Positions 9,710 to 19,700 are shown, numbered from the stretch's first letter. The stretch: 64,000 nucleotides of DNA from Burkholderia multivorans ATCC BAA-247 (GCF_000959525.1 NZ_CP009831.1:2046001-2110000); one strand, 5' to 3'. The notes: generated by a model from the sequence alone, not told the origin. Made by a program: numbers and translations.

Positions 9710-10642
9710 ATGTCGAAACCGGAACCGTTACCGTCGATGCAGGCGTTGCGCGCGTTCGAGTCGGCCGCGCGGCTCGCGAGCTTCACGGCCGCTGCGCGCG
9801 AGCTCGGCTCCACACAGCCGGCCGTCAGCCAGCAGGTGTTTCAGCTCGAGGCCGAGCTCGGCGTGCCGCTGTTCGAGCGCAGCCCGCGCGGCGTCACGCT
9901 GACGGCCGACGGCGAATGCCTGTACGAGGCCGTCCGGCTCAGCCTCGACACCCTGCGCGGCGCGACGGCGACGCTTCGCGCGCGCCGCGAGCACGGCACG
10001 CTGACGATCGTCACCGACTTCGGTTTCGCGACGTACTGGCTGATGCCGCGCCTTGCGGGGCTCAAGCGCGTGATGCCCGACGTCGACGTGCGCGTGGTCA
10101 CGTCGCAGGACTACGACGCGCAGCGCGACCATGCCGACATCGCGATCCTGTTCGGCGACGGTCACTGGCCGTCGTGCACGGCCGCAAGGCTGTTTGCGGA
10201 GTCGGTCACGCCCGTCTGCTCGCCGGCGTTCCGCGATGCGCATCCGCACGTCTCGCGGCCCGAGCATCTGGCTGCGCTGCCGCTGCTGCACGTGCAGCCG
10301 ACGCGCCCCGAGCGCTGGCTGTCGTGGGCCGGCTGGTTCGACGCGCACGGCCTCGACGCGCAGGCCGCGGCGCGCGGCGTGACGTTCAACAGTTACGCGC
10401 TCGTGATTCATGCGGCGCTGCTCGGCGAAGGCGTGGCGCTCGGCTGGTCGCCGCTCGTCGACGAGCTCGTCGCGGCCGGCCAGCTCGTGAAGCTCGTCGA
10501 CGCGCCGGTCGTCACGTCGCGCGGTTATTTTCTGGTGCGGCCGCCGCCGCGGCCGGAGCCGGACGCGACGCATGTGTTCCGGCGGTGGCTGCTCGATGCG
10601 TGTGCGGGGGCGGGGGCGGGCGGCGGACAGGCCAGCGGATAG
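9710..10642 (+). CDS. LysR-family regulator of choline sulfate utilisation
   Basis: A 310-residue LysR regulator. The start at 9710 (MSKPEPLPSMQALRAFES) is preferred over an upstream in-frame ATG because GAGGGA lies just before it. The helix-turn-helix is FTAAARELGSTQPAVSQQVFQLE (about residues 24-46). The effector domain runs from about residue 90 to the end. It is divergent from betC across 228 bases, the standard arrangement for a LysR activator of the neighbouring catabolic operon. The inducer is probably choline or choline-O-sulfate (inferred). Confidence 0.9.
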   Translation: MSKPEPLPSMQALRAFESAARLASFTAAARELGSTQPAVSQQVFQLEAELGVPLFERSPRGVTLTADGECLYEAVRLSLDTLRGATATLRARREHGTLTIVTDFGFATYWLMPRLAGLKRVMPDVDVRVVTSQDYDAQRDHADIAILFGDGHWPSCTAARLFAESVTPVCSPAFRDAHPHVSRPEHLAALPLLHVQPTRPERWLSWAGWFDAHGLDAQAAARGVTFNSYALVIHAALLGEGVALGWSPLVDELVAAGQLVKLVDAPVVTSRGYFLVRPPPRPEPDATHVFRRWLLDACAGAGAGGGQASG

Positions 10643-10785
10643 CCCGCCTGAGTGGGCTGGTCCGGCCGCGCCCGCTCTGCCGCGTCGGCGCTTGGCACGC
10701 GGACGAACCACCGCTCGATCCCAGGCGATCGCACCGTCATCAAGCTCCGACATTTTTGTATGCACTCCAGATCAGGGGCTTGACA

Positions 10786-11544
10786 TCAGGCACCGGGTAG
10801 ACTGAACGACCGCATCATGTGCGATTCGACGACGTAATGGAGAACGGCCAGCACAGACGTGCCTGCGGTGAGAACGACTGCTACGCGATAGTCGCCAGCG
10901 ATCAGAATCGCGCCGGCGGCATTGGCGCTGAACAACAAGGGCAAGCCGATGCCCAGCGCGATTTGCCATGCGCCGCGCGGCATCACGCTCGGCGGAAGGA
11001 AAGCCATGCGACTTAACTCGGACACCACGAAGTCGGCTGGCGCCAGGCGTTGCGTCACGAGTGCAGTAAGCGAGATCACCGCAAATACCACGATGATGGA
11101 GAGCACACCAACCATTAGGATCGCGAGACCGGCTATCCAGGCTTCGAGCGAGCGTTGAGGCCGAGGATCGATTAGCGGCCAGCAGCACAGCAGCGCGACG
11201 ACAGGCACCAGGAATCCCGGCTCCGACCAACGCAGCAACTGGAGTGCACGACGTCTTACCGGCATGACAAGCACGGGATCCAGAAGCCCGCGGACCAGCC
11301 GCTGGTAATACTGATGGATAGAGCAGATGAAGCATTCGGCCGTCAGGGTCACCATCGTCGCCAGATAAAACACGAAGATCGCCTGTTCCCGTGTCCATCC
11401 GTTAAGCGTCTCCGTGTAGGTGAATACCGAATGCAGGTAGAACAAGGTCAGCAGCTGTGTGACGGCCTGGATGGCTATATACGAAACATAATTCCCTAGA
11501 TAATGAATCTGCTTTGCAAACGCCTTTTGAACCAGAACCAGCAT
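10786..11544 (-). CDS. ABC-2 type exporter permease (COG3694-like)
   Basis: A 252-residue membrane protein with about six hydrophobic spans and no signal peptide. The LLDPVLVMPVRRRALQLL cytoplasmic segment after the second span is typical of ABC2_membrane_6 (DUF990) permeases. It is the third gene of an ATPase-permease-permease triplet and follows the second permease by one base. Base composition is visibly less GC-rich than the flanking catabolic genes, consistent with horizontal acquisition. The substrate cannot be told; related triplets are annotated as drug, viologen or lipid exporters. Confidence 0.8.
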   Translation of the reverse strand: MLVLVQKAFAKQIHYLGNYVSYIAIQAVTQLLTLFYLHSVFTYTETLNGWTREQAIFVFYLATMVTLTAECFICSIHQYYQRLVRGLLDPVLVMPVRRRALQLLRWSEPGFLVPVVALLCCWPLIDPRPQRSLEAWIAGLAILMVGVLSIIVVFAVISLTALVTQRLAPADFVVSELSRMAFLPPSVMPRGAWQIALGIGLPLLFSANAAGAILIAGDYRVAVVLTAGTSVLAVLHYVVESHMMRSFSLPGA

Positions 11545-11545
11545 G

Positions 11546-12352
11546 TCAACCCCCTCCCCCAGTGTAGGTGTTGACAGCGTGGCGCCACATCGTCCTGATA
11601 ACGAGCACGAACATCAGGATGTAGAGCATTGCGACGCATAGCTCTGCCGCGCCGGCGCGCAGGTCGCCGCCGATGATCAGGGTGGCCGGCGCGGCAATGT
11701 AGTACTGGAATGGATTGAACGCCATGAGCGGGCGAATGAACGCCGGCCAGTAACTCGGCGGAATGATCGCTCCGCCCAGGAACGCGGTAATCGTGGTCAG
11801 ACAGGCCAGCACGAAATCGGATTGCATGAACCAGAACGTCAGGATGCCGAGAACCGTACCGATGCAGAAGCTCAAGACTGTGCCCGCAACCAGGAAGCCG
11901 ACAATCAATAACCCGTAGCAGACTAGTTCGCCGAAGGATTGGGGCAATCGCTCGGTGTTGTTCAACCAATAAACGACGCACATGATGAGTACCGGTATCG
12001 CATACAGTGCACCGCCGCCCAGATAGGCCGCGAATTTCTGTGTGATATAACCCACCGGCCTGGCTAGTTGTGTCTCCAGGCGTCCCTCGATGATTTCGTC
12101 GGAGATTTCCTGCACCAGGTCGTAGCAGTTGTTCAAGCGCGACAGGTAGATTGTGAAGGCGCAGTAGTAGAGCAGTTCCTCGAGCGTAAAGCCATGCAGC
12201 TCCTCGTGTGCGCCATAGACCGCGTTCCATACGAAGAACTGAATCAGGAAGGCGACGCCCGTTGCGATAAAAAAATCGACGAACAGGACGCCGCGGTCCA
12301 CGAGCAAAAGGCGCAGACCATTGATGGCAAAAGGGCGAAGTCGATCAAACAT
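11546..12352 (-). CDS. ABC-2 type exporter permease (COG4587-like)
   Basis: A 268-residue protein with about six membrane spans. It carries the cytoplasmic motif IIEGRLETQLARPVGYI after the second span, a conserved element of DUF990-type permeases. Its start overlaps the upstream ATPase gene by eight bases, and its stop lies one base from the next permease, so the three are surely cotranslated. The two permeases probably form a heterodimer powered by the ATPase. Composition is low-GC like its partners. Confidence 0.8.
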   Translation of the reverse strand: MFDRLRPFAINGLRLLLVDRGVLFVDFFIATGVAFLIQFFVWNAVYGAHEELHGFTLEELLYYCAFTIYLSRLNNCYDLVQEISDEIIEGRLETQLARPVGYITQKFAAYLGGGALYAIPVLIMCVVYWLNNTERLPQSFGELVCYGLLIVGFLVAGTVLSFCIGTVLGILTFWFMQSDFVLACLTTITAFLGGAIIPPSYWPAFIRPLMAFNPFQYYIAAPATLIIGGDLRAGAAELCVAMLYILMFVLVIRTMWRHAVNTYTGGGG

Positions 12353-13253
12353 CCTCGTCTCCCATACCGTTCACCGGCGCAGTGTTGCCGAGCGTGCGTC
12401 CCTCGTCTGGTCTCATTCCGCGCGCTCGAAAGGTCTCGATGAGGCGCGATTCCAGCAGACCGCCGTTGTCTCGAGACACGCCGAACTGTCGAAGCAGTTC
12501 GTCCATAGCCTCGATCTGGAACACGTTGCCGCCCTGAATGAACGCGATGTGTGTACAGCACGCCGTCAAGTCCGTCACATCATGCGTCGTGAGCAGGGTG
12601 GTGACGTGCCGTTCCTCGACAACGCGATTGATCAGCGTCCGGAGTTGCTGCTTGGACTCCATGTCGACGCCGATCGTGGGTTCGTCCAGCAGCAGGACGC
12701 GCGGCCGATGCGCCAATGCCAGCACCACTTCACATTTGATGCGCTCACCGAGGCTCAACTGGCGCACCGTGCGATCCATCAGTTTGTCGATATGGAGCAT
12801 ATCGGCAAAGAGGGCGACGTCTTCACGAAACGTGTCGACCGGCACCTGATAGATGCGTCGGATTGCGTCGAACGAGTGCCGTACTGGCAGATCCCACCAG
12901 AGGGATGTCTTGTGCCCGAACACCGCAGCGATCTGCGTGAGAAATTGCGACGACAGGCGGCCCGGTTCATGACCCAACACCGAAATTCGGCCGGACGACG
13001 GCTTCAGGAGGCCGGTCAACAATTTGATCATCGTCGACTTGCCGGCTCCGTTCGGGCCCACCAGCCCCAGGCACTCGCCGGCGCGAATCTGTAAATTCAC
13101 GTCGTGGAGCGCCGTATAGGTGTCGAAAGTCGGCCGGAGCAGTTGCCGCCACAGCGGACCTTCGTGACGACGGGTACGATAAATCCGGGTGACGCCAACG
13201 ACGTCGACTACGATGGTGCCTCGCTCCGGCCCGCGCCGCGCTTTTTCATTCAT
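12345..13253 (-). CDS. ABC exporter ATPase (COG4586-like)
   Basis: A 302-residue nucleotide-binding subunit. Walker A GPNGAGKST is at about residues 66-73, the signature LSLGERIK near 170, and Walker B VLLLDEPTIGVD follows. The Q-loop region is FGHKTSLWWDLPV; the LWWDLP segment marks the COG4586 group paired with DUF990 permeases. It is the first gene of a three-gene exporter operon with no substrate-defining neighbour. The sequence upstream is degenerate, and no promoter is obvious. Confidence 0.88.
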   Translation of the reverse strand: MNEKARRGPERGTIVVDVVGVTRIYRTRRHEGPLWRQLLRPTFDTYTALHDVNLQIRAGECLGLVGPNGAGKSTMIKLLTGLLKPSSGRISVLGHEPGRLSSQFLTQIAAVFGHKTSLWWDLPVRHSFDAIRRIYQVPVDTFREDVALFADMLHIDKLMDRTVRQLSLGERIKCEVVLALAHRPRVLLLDEPTIGVDMESKQQLRTLINRVVEERHVTTLLTTHDVTDLTACCTHIAFIQGGNVFQIEAMDELLRQFGVSRDNGGLLESRLIETFRARGMRPDEGRTLGNTAPVNGMGDEDV

Positions 13254-13898
13254 TGAGTGACTCCAGCCATAGTCTCTGGCTTCGCTCCCGGTCTAGCCAC
13301 GCTCGTATTCGTTCTCCTCGTCCAGAACATGATGCGGATCGAGCACGATAATATTCACGCTGATCCAGTCCATCGAGTAAGCCAGCGGCTGCACAGAAGC
13401 GGTATACGAAGGGATGTTTCGGGCTTTTAATATTTGATGTCCATATAGGGTTCTGAGCTTGGAGCGACATGACGGACCAACGGGCTTGGGATGCAGCCCG
13501 TGCATCCGTGCGCAGCGCGGGTCCGAATGTCACCGAAAGCGATTGCTGCACTGTCATGGACTGTTACGCCGACCACAATGTCCACTGCCGGATGCTCGGG
13601 CCAACGCTCAGCATCCTGCCGGGTCATTGCCTCGCTGATTGCTTTCCGGGTTTACCTGGTGTCCGCTAAGGCACAACGGAGCAAGCTCCCTGTATCGCCG
13701 CGCCCATCCCGTATCAACCTTTCCGAGGGTCCACCACCACCCGCCCCGCGCTGGCGCGCCGATACCAGCCACACGGCGGGTTGGTTCTATCCGCGCCAAA
13801 ATCGTCCTGATTAACTTGAGGCTCCCGCGGCCCGTGTCGCGCGGCGCCGTTGTGCGTCGCCGCACGGATTTCGCGCTCCATGACATTCGAGGAGTTTC
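13254..13898. other. Gene-free stretch, possibly degraded coding remnant
   Basis: About 645 bases between the ABC exporter and purU. On the minus strand two short frames (13608-13886 and 13427-13627) abut in different phases and look protein-like, as if a gene were broken by frameshift. No family could be recognised. A GAGGAG ribosome-binding site for purU lies at the right end. No RNA gene, terminator or repeat was seen. Confidence 0.4.
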
Positions 13899-14783
13899 AT
13901 GACCGCCGACTCACGCCCCGATCAATTCGTCTTGACGCTGTCGTGCCCGAGCGCGGCCGGCCAGGTAGCCGCCGTCGTCGGCTTTCTCGAGCGCCATCGC
14001 TGCTACGTCGATGCGCTGAACGTGTTCGACGACGATCTCAGCAACCATTTCTTCGTGCGCTGCGTGTTTCATCCGACGGATGAAACCCTTCAGATCGACG
14101 CCCTGCGACAGGAGTTCGGGCCGATCGCGGCTTCGCTCGCGGGCGGCGCAGGCGACACGCAATGGGCCATCCACGACGTCAACGCACGTCCGAAGGTACT
14201 GATCATGGTGTCGAAGCTCGAACACTGCCTCGCGGATCTGCTGTTCCGCTGGCGGATGGGCGAGCTGAAGATGGACATCGTCGGCATCGTCTCGAACCAT
14301 CCGGACTTCGAACCGCTCGCCGCGCAGCACGGGCTGCCGTTCCGCCACTTCCCCATCACGCCCGATACGAAGGCGCAGCAGGAAGCGCAGTGGCTCGACT
14401 TCTTCGAGACGAGCGGCGCCGAGCTCGTGATCCTCGCGCGCTACATGCAGGTGCTGTCGCAGGAGACGAGCGCGAAGCTCGCGAACCGCGCAATCAACAT
14501 CCATCATTCGTTCCTGCCGGGTTTCAAGGGCGCGAAGCCGTATCACCAGGCGCATGCGCGCGGCGTGAAACTGATCGGCGCGACCGCGCACTTCGTGACC
14601 GACGATCTCGACGAAGGCCCGATCATCGAGCAGGTCGTCGAGCGCGTCGATCATGCGTTGCGGCCGGAGCAGCTGCTCGCGGTCGGACGCGATGTCGAAT
14701 GCATCACGCTCGCGCGGGCCGTGAAGGCGTTTATCGAGCGGCGCGTGTTTCTGAATGGGGATCGGACGGTGGTGTTTTCGTAA
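13899..14783 (+). CDS. purU: Formyltetrahydrofolate deformylase
   Basis: A 294-residue PurU. An N-terminal ACT domain (about 8-85, starting FVLTLSCPSAAGQVAAVV) is followed by a formyltransferase-fold hydrolase domain. The latter contains INIHHSFLPGFKGAKPYHQA (catalytic Asn/His region) and FVTDDLDEGPII (catalytic Asp). It hydrolyses 10-formyl-THF to THF and formate. In Pseudomonas a second purU copy lies with sarcosine oxidase and fdhA genes, draining one-carbon units from betaine demethylation, and its place here between choline and betaine modules suggests the same job. It is flanked on both sides by accessory DNA. Confidence 0.93.
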   Translation: MTADSRPDQFVLTLSCPSAAGQVAAVVGFLERHRCYVDALNVFDDDLSNHFFVRCVFHPTDETLQIDALRQEFGPIAASLAGGAGDTQWAIHDVNARPKVLIMVSKLEHCLADLLFRWRMGELKMDIVGIVSNHPDFEPLAAQHGLPFRHFPITPDTKAQQEAQWLDFFETSGAELVILARYMQVLSQETSAKLANRAINIHHSFLPGFKGAKPYHQAHARGVKLIGATAHFVTDDLDEGPIIEQVVERVDHALRPEQLLAVGRDVECITLARAVKAFIERRVFLNGDRTVVFS

Positions 14784-14821
14784 GGCGCGAGAGGTTTTCC
14801 TTGCGGTCGCGGTCGGCCAAG

Positions 14822-14849
14822 GAACGCACGATACGCGTGTCGTGCGTTC
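14822..14849. repeat. Near-perfect palindrome between convergent genes
   Basis: Arms of 10 bp (GAACGCACGA at 14822-14831, TCGTGCGTTC at 14840-14849) flank an ACGCGT-centred core, so the whole 28 bases can fold as one hairpin with a single wobble. It lies 39 bases after the purU stop and has no T-tract on either side. It may act as a bidirectional terminator or transcript-end barrier. Confidence 0.6.
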
Positions 14850-14985
14850 TGCGTCCGGCCTGGAAATCTCTGAACCGATATCGGTCAAGCGCGCATTCGC
14901 TTCCCGTCCTTGCTGTTCCTCGAGACAGCGCTGGAACCTGTGGCTGCGGCTCAACGCTTTTTGCGCGCCTTCAATCCCCGGATTG
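14850..14985 (-). pseudogene. Possible decayed transposase fragment
   Basis: Read on the minus strand, this stretch gives GIEGAQKALSRSHRFQRCLE followed by charged residues. The xQRC element preceded by a G-x-x-x-A-x-x-A-L pattern faintly recalls the core of IS256-group transposases. The fragment is about 45 codons, has no start, and abuts the ADP-ribosylglycohydrolase 3' end. The assignment is tentative and could be coincidence. Confidence 0.2.
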
Positions 14986-16158
14986 ATCCATGCGGGACGC
15001 TGCCAGCAAGTCCTCGGCAAAGTGATAAAACCCGTGTGCCGCGTGCGTATTGACAATCCATCTGACAGGAATCCGCGTCTCTCCGTAGCAGGCCCCGGCC
15101 ACCTGCCCAAAAACCGCGCCGATGGTATCCGAGTCTCCCGCCAGATTAACCGCCGCAAGCATTCCCGGCTCGAAATCGTCATGGTGATAGAACGCCCACA
15201 ATGCCGCTTCGAGCGTGTCGATCACGTAGCCCGACGACGAGATCTCGCTGCGGGATTTTTTCTTGTACGAGCCGCGCGCGATTTGCTCGACGGCCGGCGC
15301 GAGTGGATTTTCATCCCAATACCCCGGCAGAGGCGAGAATCGGTCACTTAAGATGTCTTCTTTTGAAAACCCCGCGAACGCGCCCCACATCAGCGCGGCA
15401 AAAAACCTGCAGGCATCGACGGCCTCTTTCGCCCCATGTGTAAGCCGGGAGTTTTCGGCCGCAAAATGCACCGCCTTCTCGAAATCGTTCGCATAGAACA
15501 GCACGACCGGAGCGAGCCGCATCAGCGATCCGTTTCCTGCCGAATGCGGATCGGTGTCGCCGGCGAACGCATTCCCCGTTTTCAAGAAACGATCGAGCGC
15601 TGCCCGGGTGGTACCGCCGATATCAAAACACTCTCCAGTCGGGCTGTATGCGCCGAATCGATACCAGTAGGAAAAAGCCAGCATCGCATGGTCGGGATCG
15701 AATCGATGCGAATGGAGAAGACTGTACGCGAGACAGCATGCCATGCTCGTATCGTCGGTCCAGTCGCCGGGCTTGAGATGAAAGGGGCCGCCCCCGACGA
15801 TATCGGTAACCGTAGCGCTGTCTCTCGGCGAAAACTCGAGCGTCGTGCCTAGCGCATCGCCAATTGCCAGTCCCAGCATTGCGCCGCGAAACCGATCGAT
15901 GATTTCCGAGCTGTCCGCGCCGATCTGCTGCTGAACGGCGCGCAACGCATCACGATCGGCCCGCGGATTCCGATTCCTGAACTTGAAATATTCGCTCAGC
16001 CATGGCGTCTTGAGCGTCACATCCGCGTTGGTGAATCGGCCGGAATAGGGCTGAAAACCCATATCCGCGGGATATCGGCTGCGTCGCGCCGCACGCGCGG
16101 CCGCACGCTCGACGGCCGCCCGCTGCTCTGCCGACAACGCTGCATCCTTATCGCTCAT
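14971..16158 (-). CDS. ADP-ribosylglycohydrolase, predicted immunity protein for the Rhs ADP-ribosyltransferase
   Basis: A 395-residue ARH/DraG-family protein; MSDKDAAL at 16158 is the start. The ATG shares one base with the Rhs stop codon (TGATG). The metal/ADP-ribose motifs are all present: GAMLGLAIGDALG at about 92-104, DWTDDTSM at about 132-139, and AGDSDTIGAVFG near the C-terminus. These enzymes cleave ADP-ribose from modified arginine. The first 90 or so residues are an extra alanine/arginine-rich extension ahead of the hydrolase fold. Placement directly after an ART-tipped Rhs effector points to immunity, as in the Tre1/Tri1 pair of Serratia proteamaculans, where the immunity hydrolase both blocks the toxin and reverses its mark. 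Composition is AT-richer than the Rhs core. Confidence 0.88.
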   Translation of the reverse strand: MSDKDAALSAEQRAAVERAAARAARRSRYPADMGFQPYSGRFTNADVTLKTPWLSEYFKFRNRNPRADRDALRAVQQQIGADSSEIIDRFRGAMLGLAIGDALGTTLEFSPRDSATVTDIVGGGPFHLKPGDWTDDTSMACCLAYSLLHSHRFDPDHAMLAFSYWYRFGAYSPTGECFDIGGTTRAALDRFLKTGNAFAGDTDPHSAGNGSLMRLAPVVLFYANDFEKAVHFAAENSRLTHGAKEAVDACRFFAALMWGAFAGFSKEDILSDRFSPLPGYWDENPLAPAVEQIARGSYKKKSRSEISSSGYVIDTLEAALWAFYHHDDFEPGMLAAVNLAGDSDTIGAVFGQVAGACYGETRIPVRWIVNTHAAHGFYHFAEDLLAASRMDQSGD

Positions 16159-16715
16159 CACTGTTCTTCCAATGTGATATTCCAAGATCCCTTCGCGGGA
16201 TCGTGAGTACGGTCGAGAACCTTGAACGGAGTATCAGGCTTGAACAATACCTCCGCTTCCCGAGGATATTCGGAAAGCGAGCTGACCGATACGCCGCTAC
16301 GGGACGTGATATTCATCGTAACCTTGCCAGGGAATACGCCATCCAGGTCAGAAGTTGTCGACAGGAATGCCTTGTCCTGGAAAACACCGCCCACAGGGAA
16401 CAATTGTTCAACCTGTTCATTGGAAAGGCGCAGGTTCCGCACGACGTCTCCTACATGCGCATAGCCATTGTCCGCAAGCTTGGTCAGTCCGTTAGACGCC
16501 TCCGCGGTCAAGCGGCCCCATTCGCCGGGGTTTCCGGCACGCAGTGCCGGATTGATTTCCTCGTACAGGTTGGAGGTATAGCCGCGTATCGCCAGGTACT
16601 CGTTGTCCGTCAGCAATTTGTCCAGTACAGCATTGCCGCGTTTTGCCGCCAGCGCGTCCTCGACGTCTTTGCTTCCCCACTTCTCCTTCAGGAATTCGCG
16701 GAACTCGCATCCTGC
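16158..16715 (-). other. Variable Rhs C-terminal toxin module
   Basis: This segment encodes everything after the conserved WIDPLGLAG junction, about 184 codons. It is visibly AT-richer than the Rhs core immediately upstream, and the same composition continues into the downstream hydrolase gene. This is the typical signature of an exchangeable toxin-immunity cassette joined to a conserved Rhs shell. Confidence 0.65.
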
Positions 16716-19700
16716 AAGACCGAGCGGGTCGATCCACTGGGTCGGATTCGCGACATAGCCGTGAGTGCGAATGCCGCCAGCCAGTCCTATCGGGTCGACT
16801 GACAGATACTGTCCCGAATCCGGGTCGTAGTACCGGTTCAGGTTGTAGTTGAGTCCGGTCTCGTCATCCGCCCACTGGCCGGGGAAGCGCAGCGCCGTAT
16901 CGATCGACGCGCCGCATGCATCGTTCGCAGCCCCTCTAGCGGGCAGCAATTTCCCCCACAGCGAATACGAAGCCTTCCAAACGGACCGGCCACGTTCGTC
17001 GAATACCGCGGTCGGCAAACCCACCTGATCCGTCAGAATCGGGTACAGCCCGTCGTCGGTCTCCTGCGCGAGCGGGGAGAAAGTGCCCGGCTCGATATGC
17101 CATGTCACCACCTGTCCGGTCGTGCCATCCCGTTGCTCGACCCAGCGTTCCGCCACGGTGGAACCATCCCACAGAAACCTGACGGTTTCTCGGCTGCCGG
17201 CCTGCTGCTTCCCGACCCGGCGGTTGAACGCGTCGTAGCGATACAACCAGACACCGCGGTCGGGCGTCACGACCTTGACGAGACGGTTGAGACCGTCCCA
17301 CGTGTATTGCCACGTCTTCGGCCGAAATCCGGGCTGCTCAATCGTTTTTTCGATCGTGCGACCGCGGGCGTCGTATCGATAGCGCGCATGGCCGATGCGT
17401 TCCGGCAGGCCGCCTCGACCGTAGTGGTGAACGTCGACCGGCGCCTGCCGTCCGTGCGCGGCGACGTTCATCGCCGCGTCATAGCGGTAGTGCTCGGCCG
17501 GCTGCAGCAGGCTGTCCGCCAGCACGACCTGACCGCGCACGTCACGTCGGTATGTGAGCGTATCGGCGTCGGTGTCGACGCGCTCCAGTTGCCCGGCCGC
17601 ATCGTAGTGATAGACCTGTCGCGTCAACTGCTCCAGCGCATGCGCCGGGTCGGCCTGTAGGATCTCGATCGCTGCAGCGGGCCCGGCGACCTGCCGGCGA
17701 ATTCGACCGAGCGCGTCGTATTGACGATGCGTGGCGAACTCGCCCGCCTGCCGGCCCGCCTCGCGCCCGAGGCCGTCGCGATGGATCGTCAGCCCGCCTA
17801 CCTGCGTCAGCGCGCCCAATGCGTCGTACGCGTAGGCCGTCTCGCGGTGCGGAGTCATCCGCAGACGACGCTGCCCGTCGGTATCGTACATGTGCCGCAG
17901 CAATTCCCCGTGCTGATCCTCGGCGATTAGACGTCCGTTTCGATCGTAAGCGAAGCGCGTCACATGGGACTGCTCGCCTTGCACCTCCGCGGACGCCAGC
18001 CGGCCGGATCCGTCGTAGCGATAGAGCAGCTTCACGTCACCAGCGTCTACCTCGGTCAGCCGGTCCTGCGCATCGTACGCGTAGCGCCACTGGCCGCCGT
18101 CAGGCAGCGTCCTCGCGAGCAGGCGGCCGGCAGCATCGCGCTGGTACGCAGTCATGCGACCGCCCCAGTCGATTTCCTCCGCGAGACGTCCGGCCGCGTC
18201 GTAGCGATACGTGTAGACTTCGCCCAGCGCGTTGATAACTTTCGTCAGCCGCGTCGCGTGATCGTACTCGAACCGCGTTTCCTGGCCGGCGGCATCAATC
18301 GACGCCACCAGTAGATCGAACGGACCATAGGCCCGCCGAACCGTGCGCCCGAGCGGATCGGTCAAGCCGACCAGCAGGCTTTCGCTGTTGTATTGCGCCG
18401 TCGATACCGAGCCGTCCGCATGCACGAGCGCCCGCAGACGGCCGCGCGGATTGTCCGGACTGTCGGTATAGTCGAAGCGGGTCGTATGCCCGGCGGGCGA
18501 TGTTTCCTCCAGCACCCGACCAAGCACGTCACTCCTGCGCCGCAGGCGCGCGCCGCCGGGCAATGTGATGTCGGTTAGCCGAAGTCGCCCGCCGTAGTCT
18601 AGCCGGATCTCGCGATCCCCCTGAACTACGCGCAGCAGTTCGCCGCGGGAACCGTAACGATAAGTCGTCTTGGCGCCATCCGTCTCAGTTCGCGCAACCA
18701 ACCGCTGTGCGTGGTCGTATTCGAGCTGGATCCGGCCGCCGTTCCGCAAACCGACCGACGTCAGACGCTGCTCATCGTATTCCAGGTCAATCACCCGCCC
18801 AGAGCTTTCCGTGATCGAAACCAACTGGCCGATATCGTCATAGCGGTAGTCGGTCCGGCGCCCGAGTGGATCGATCCGCGCCATCAGACGGCCCAGCTCC
18901 CATTCGGAACGCGTGCAATGGCCCAGCGGATCGGTTTCGGCTGTCACCAGACCTTCGCCGTTGAACTCGTAGATCCACTCGCCGTCGGCGTCAATCACGC
19001 GCGTGCGGCCGGTCTCGTAGACGAACCGCCCCGTGTGGTAGCCCTGCCGCGTACCGGTCTCAACAACGCGCCCGGCCGTGTCGTATCGATAGCGAACGTC
19101 AGTCTGGTCCGTATCCCGCCACTGGGTCATCCACCCGTGCTTGTCGTAGGCGTAATGGAACTGCCCGAACTGAAAGCTCGCCACACGAGCAAGCATACCG
19201 TCCTGGTAACCGTAGTCCACGAGCGTGCGAACACCATCGTCCGGATCGTGAAGCACGATCCGCTGAGGCTGACCGTCCTGGCCGCGATATGCCACCTCCA
19301 GCCGATAGCCGTCGCTATGGGCCAAGCCGGTCAGACGCCCCGTCGCGTCGTAGGAGAAGACGATGGCGTTGCCGTCGAGATCCTCGATCCGCTCGAGGCG
19401 AGACGACCGGCCTTCGACCAGCGGCGAGAAAATCCGCAGTTGCCGCGTGTCGCGATCGAAGATGCGCGGTTCGAGCCGGCTGCCGACTAGCCGATAGCGC
19501 GGTTCGCGCAGGTTGATGCCGTCGAGCGCCAGTCCCAGCGGCGCATCGAAGCCAGTCACCAGGCCTGCGCCGTCGTGGAAATACACCAGCCGGCCCGCCT
19601 CGACGGTTAGGTGCTGCGACCAGTTGTCCGACCAGCGACGACCCAGCATGCCGCAATCGTCCGAGCGGGTCCGATAGCGCCGTCTGAGTTCCAGGGGCAG

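Noticed and set aside
13469-13669. Short plus-strand frame between the ABC exporter and purU
   Set aside because: Only 66 codons, no motif or ribosome-binding site, and competing frames on the other strand.
18711-19490. 259-codon plus-strand frame within rhs
   Set aside because: Antisense to YD repeats of the Rhs protein; repeated composition reflects those repeats.
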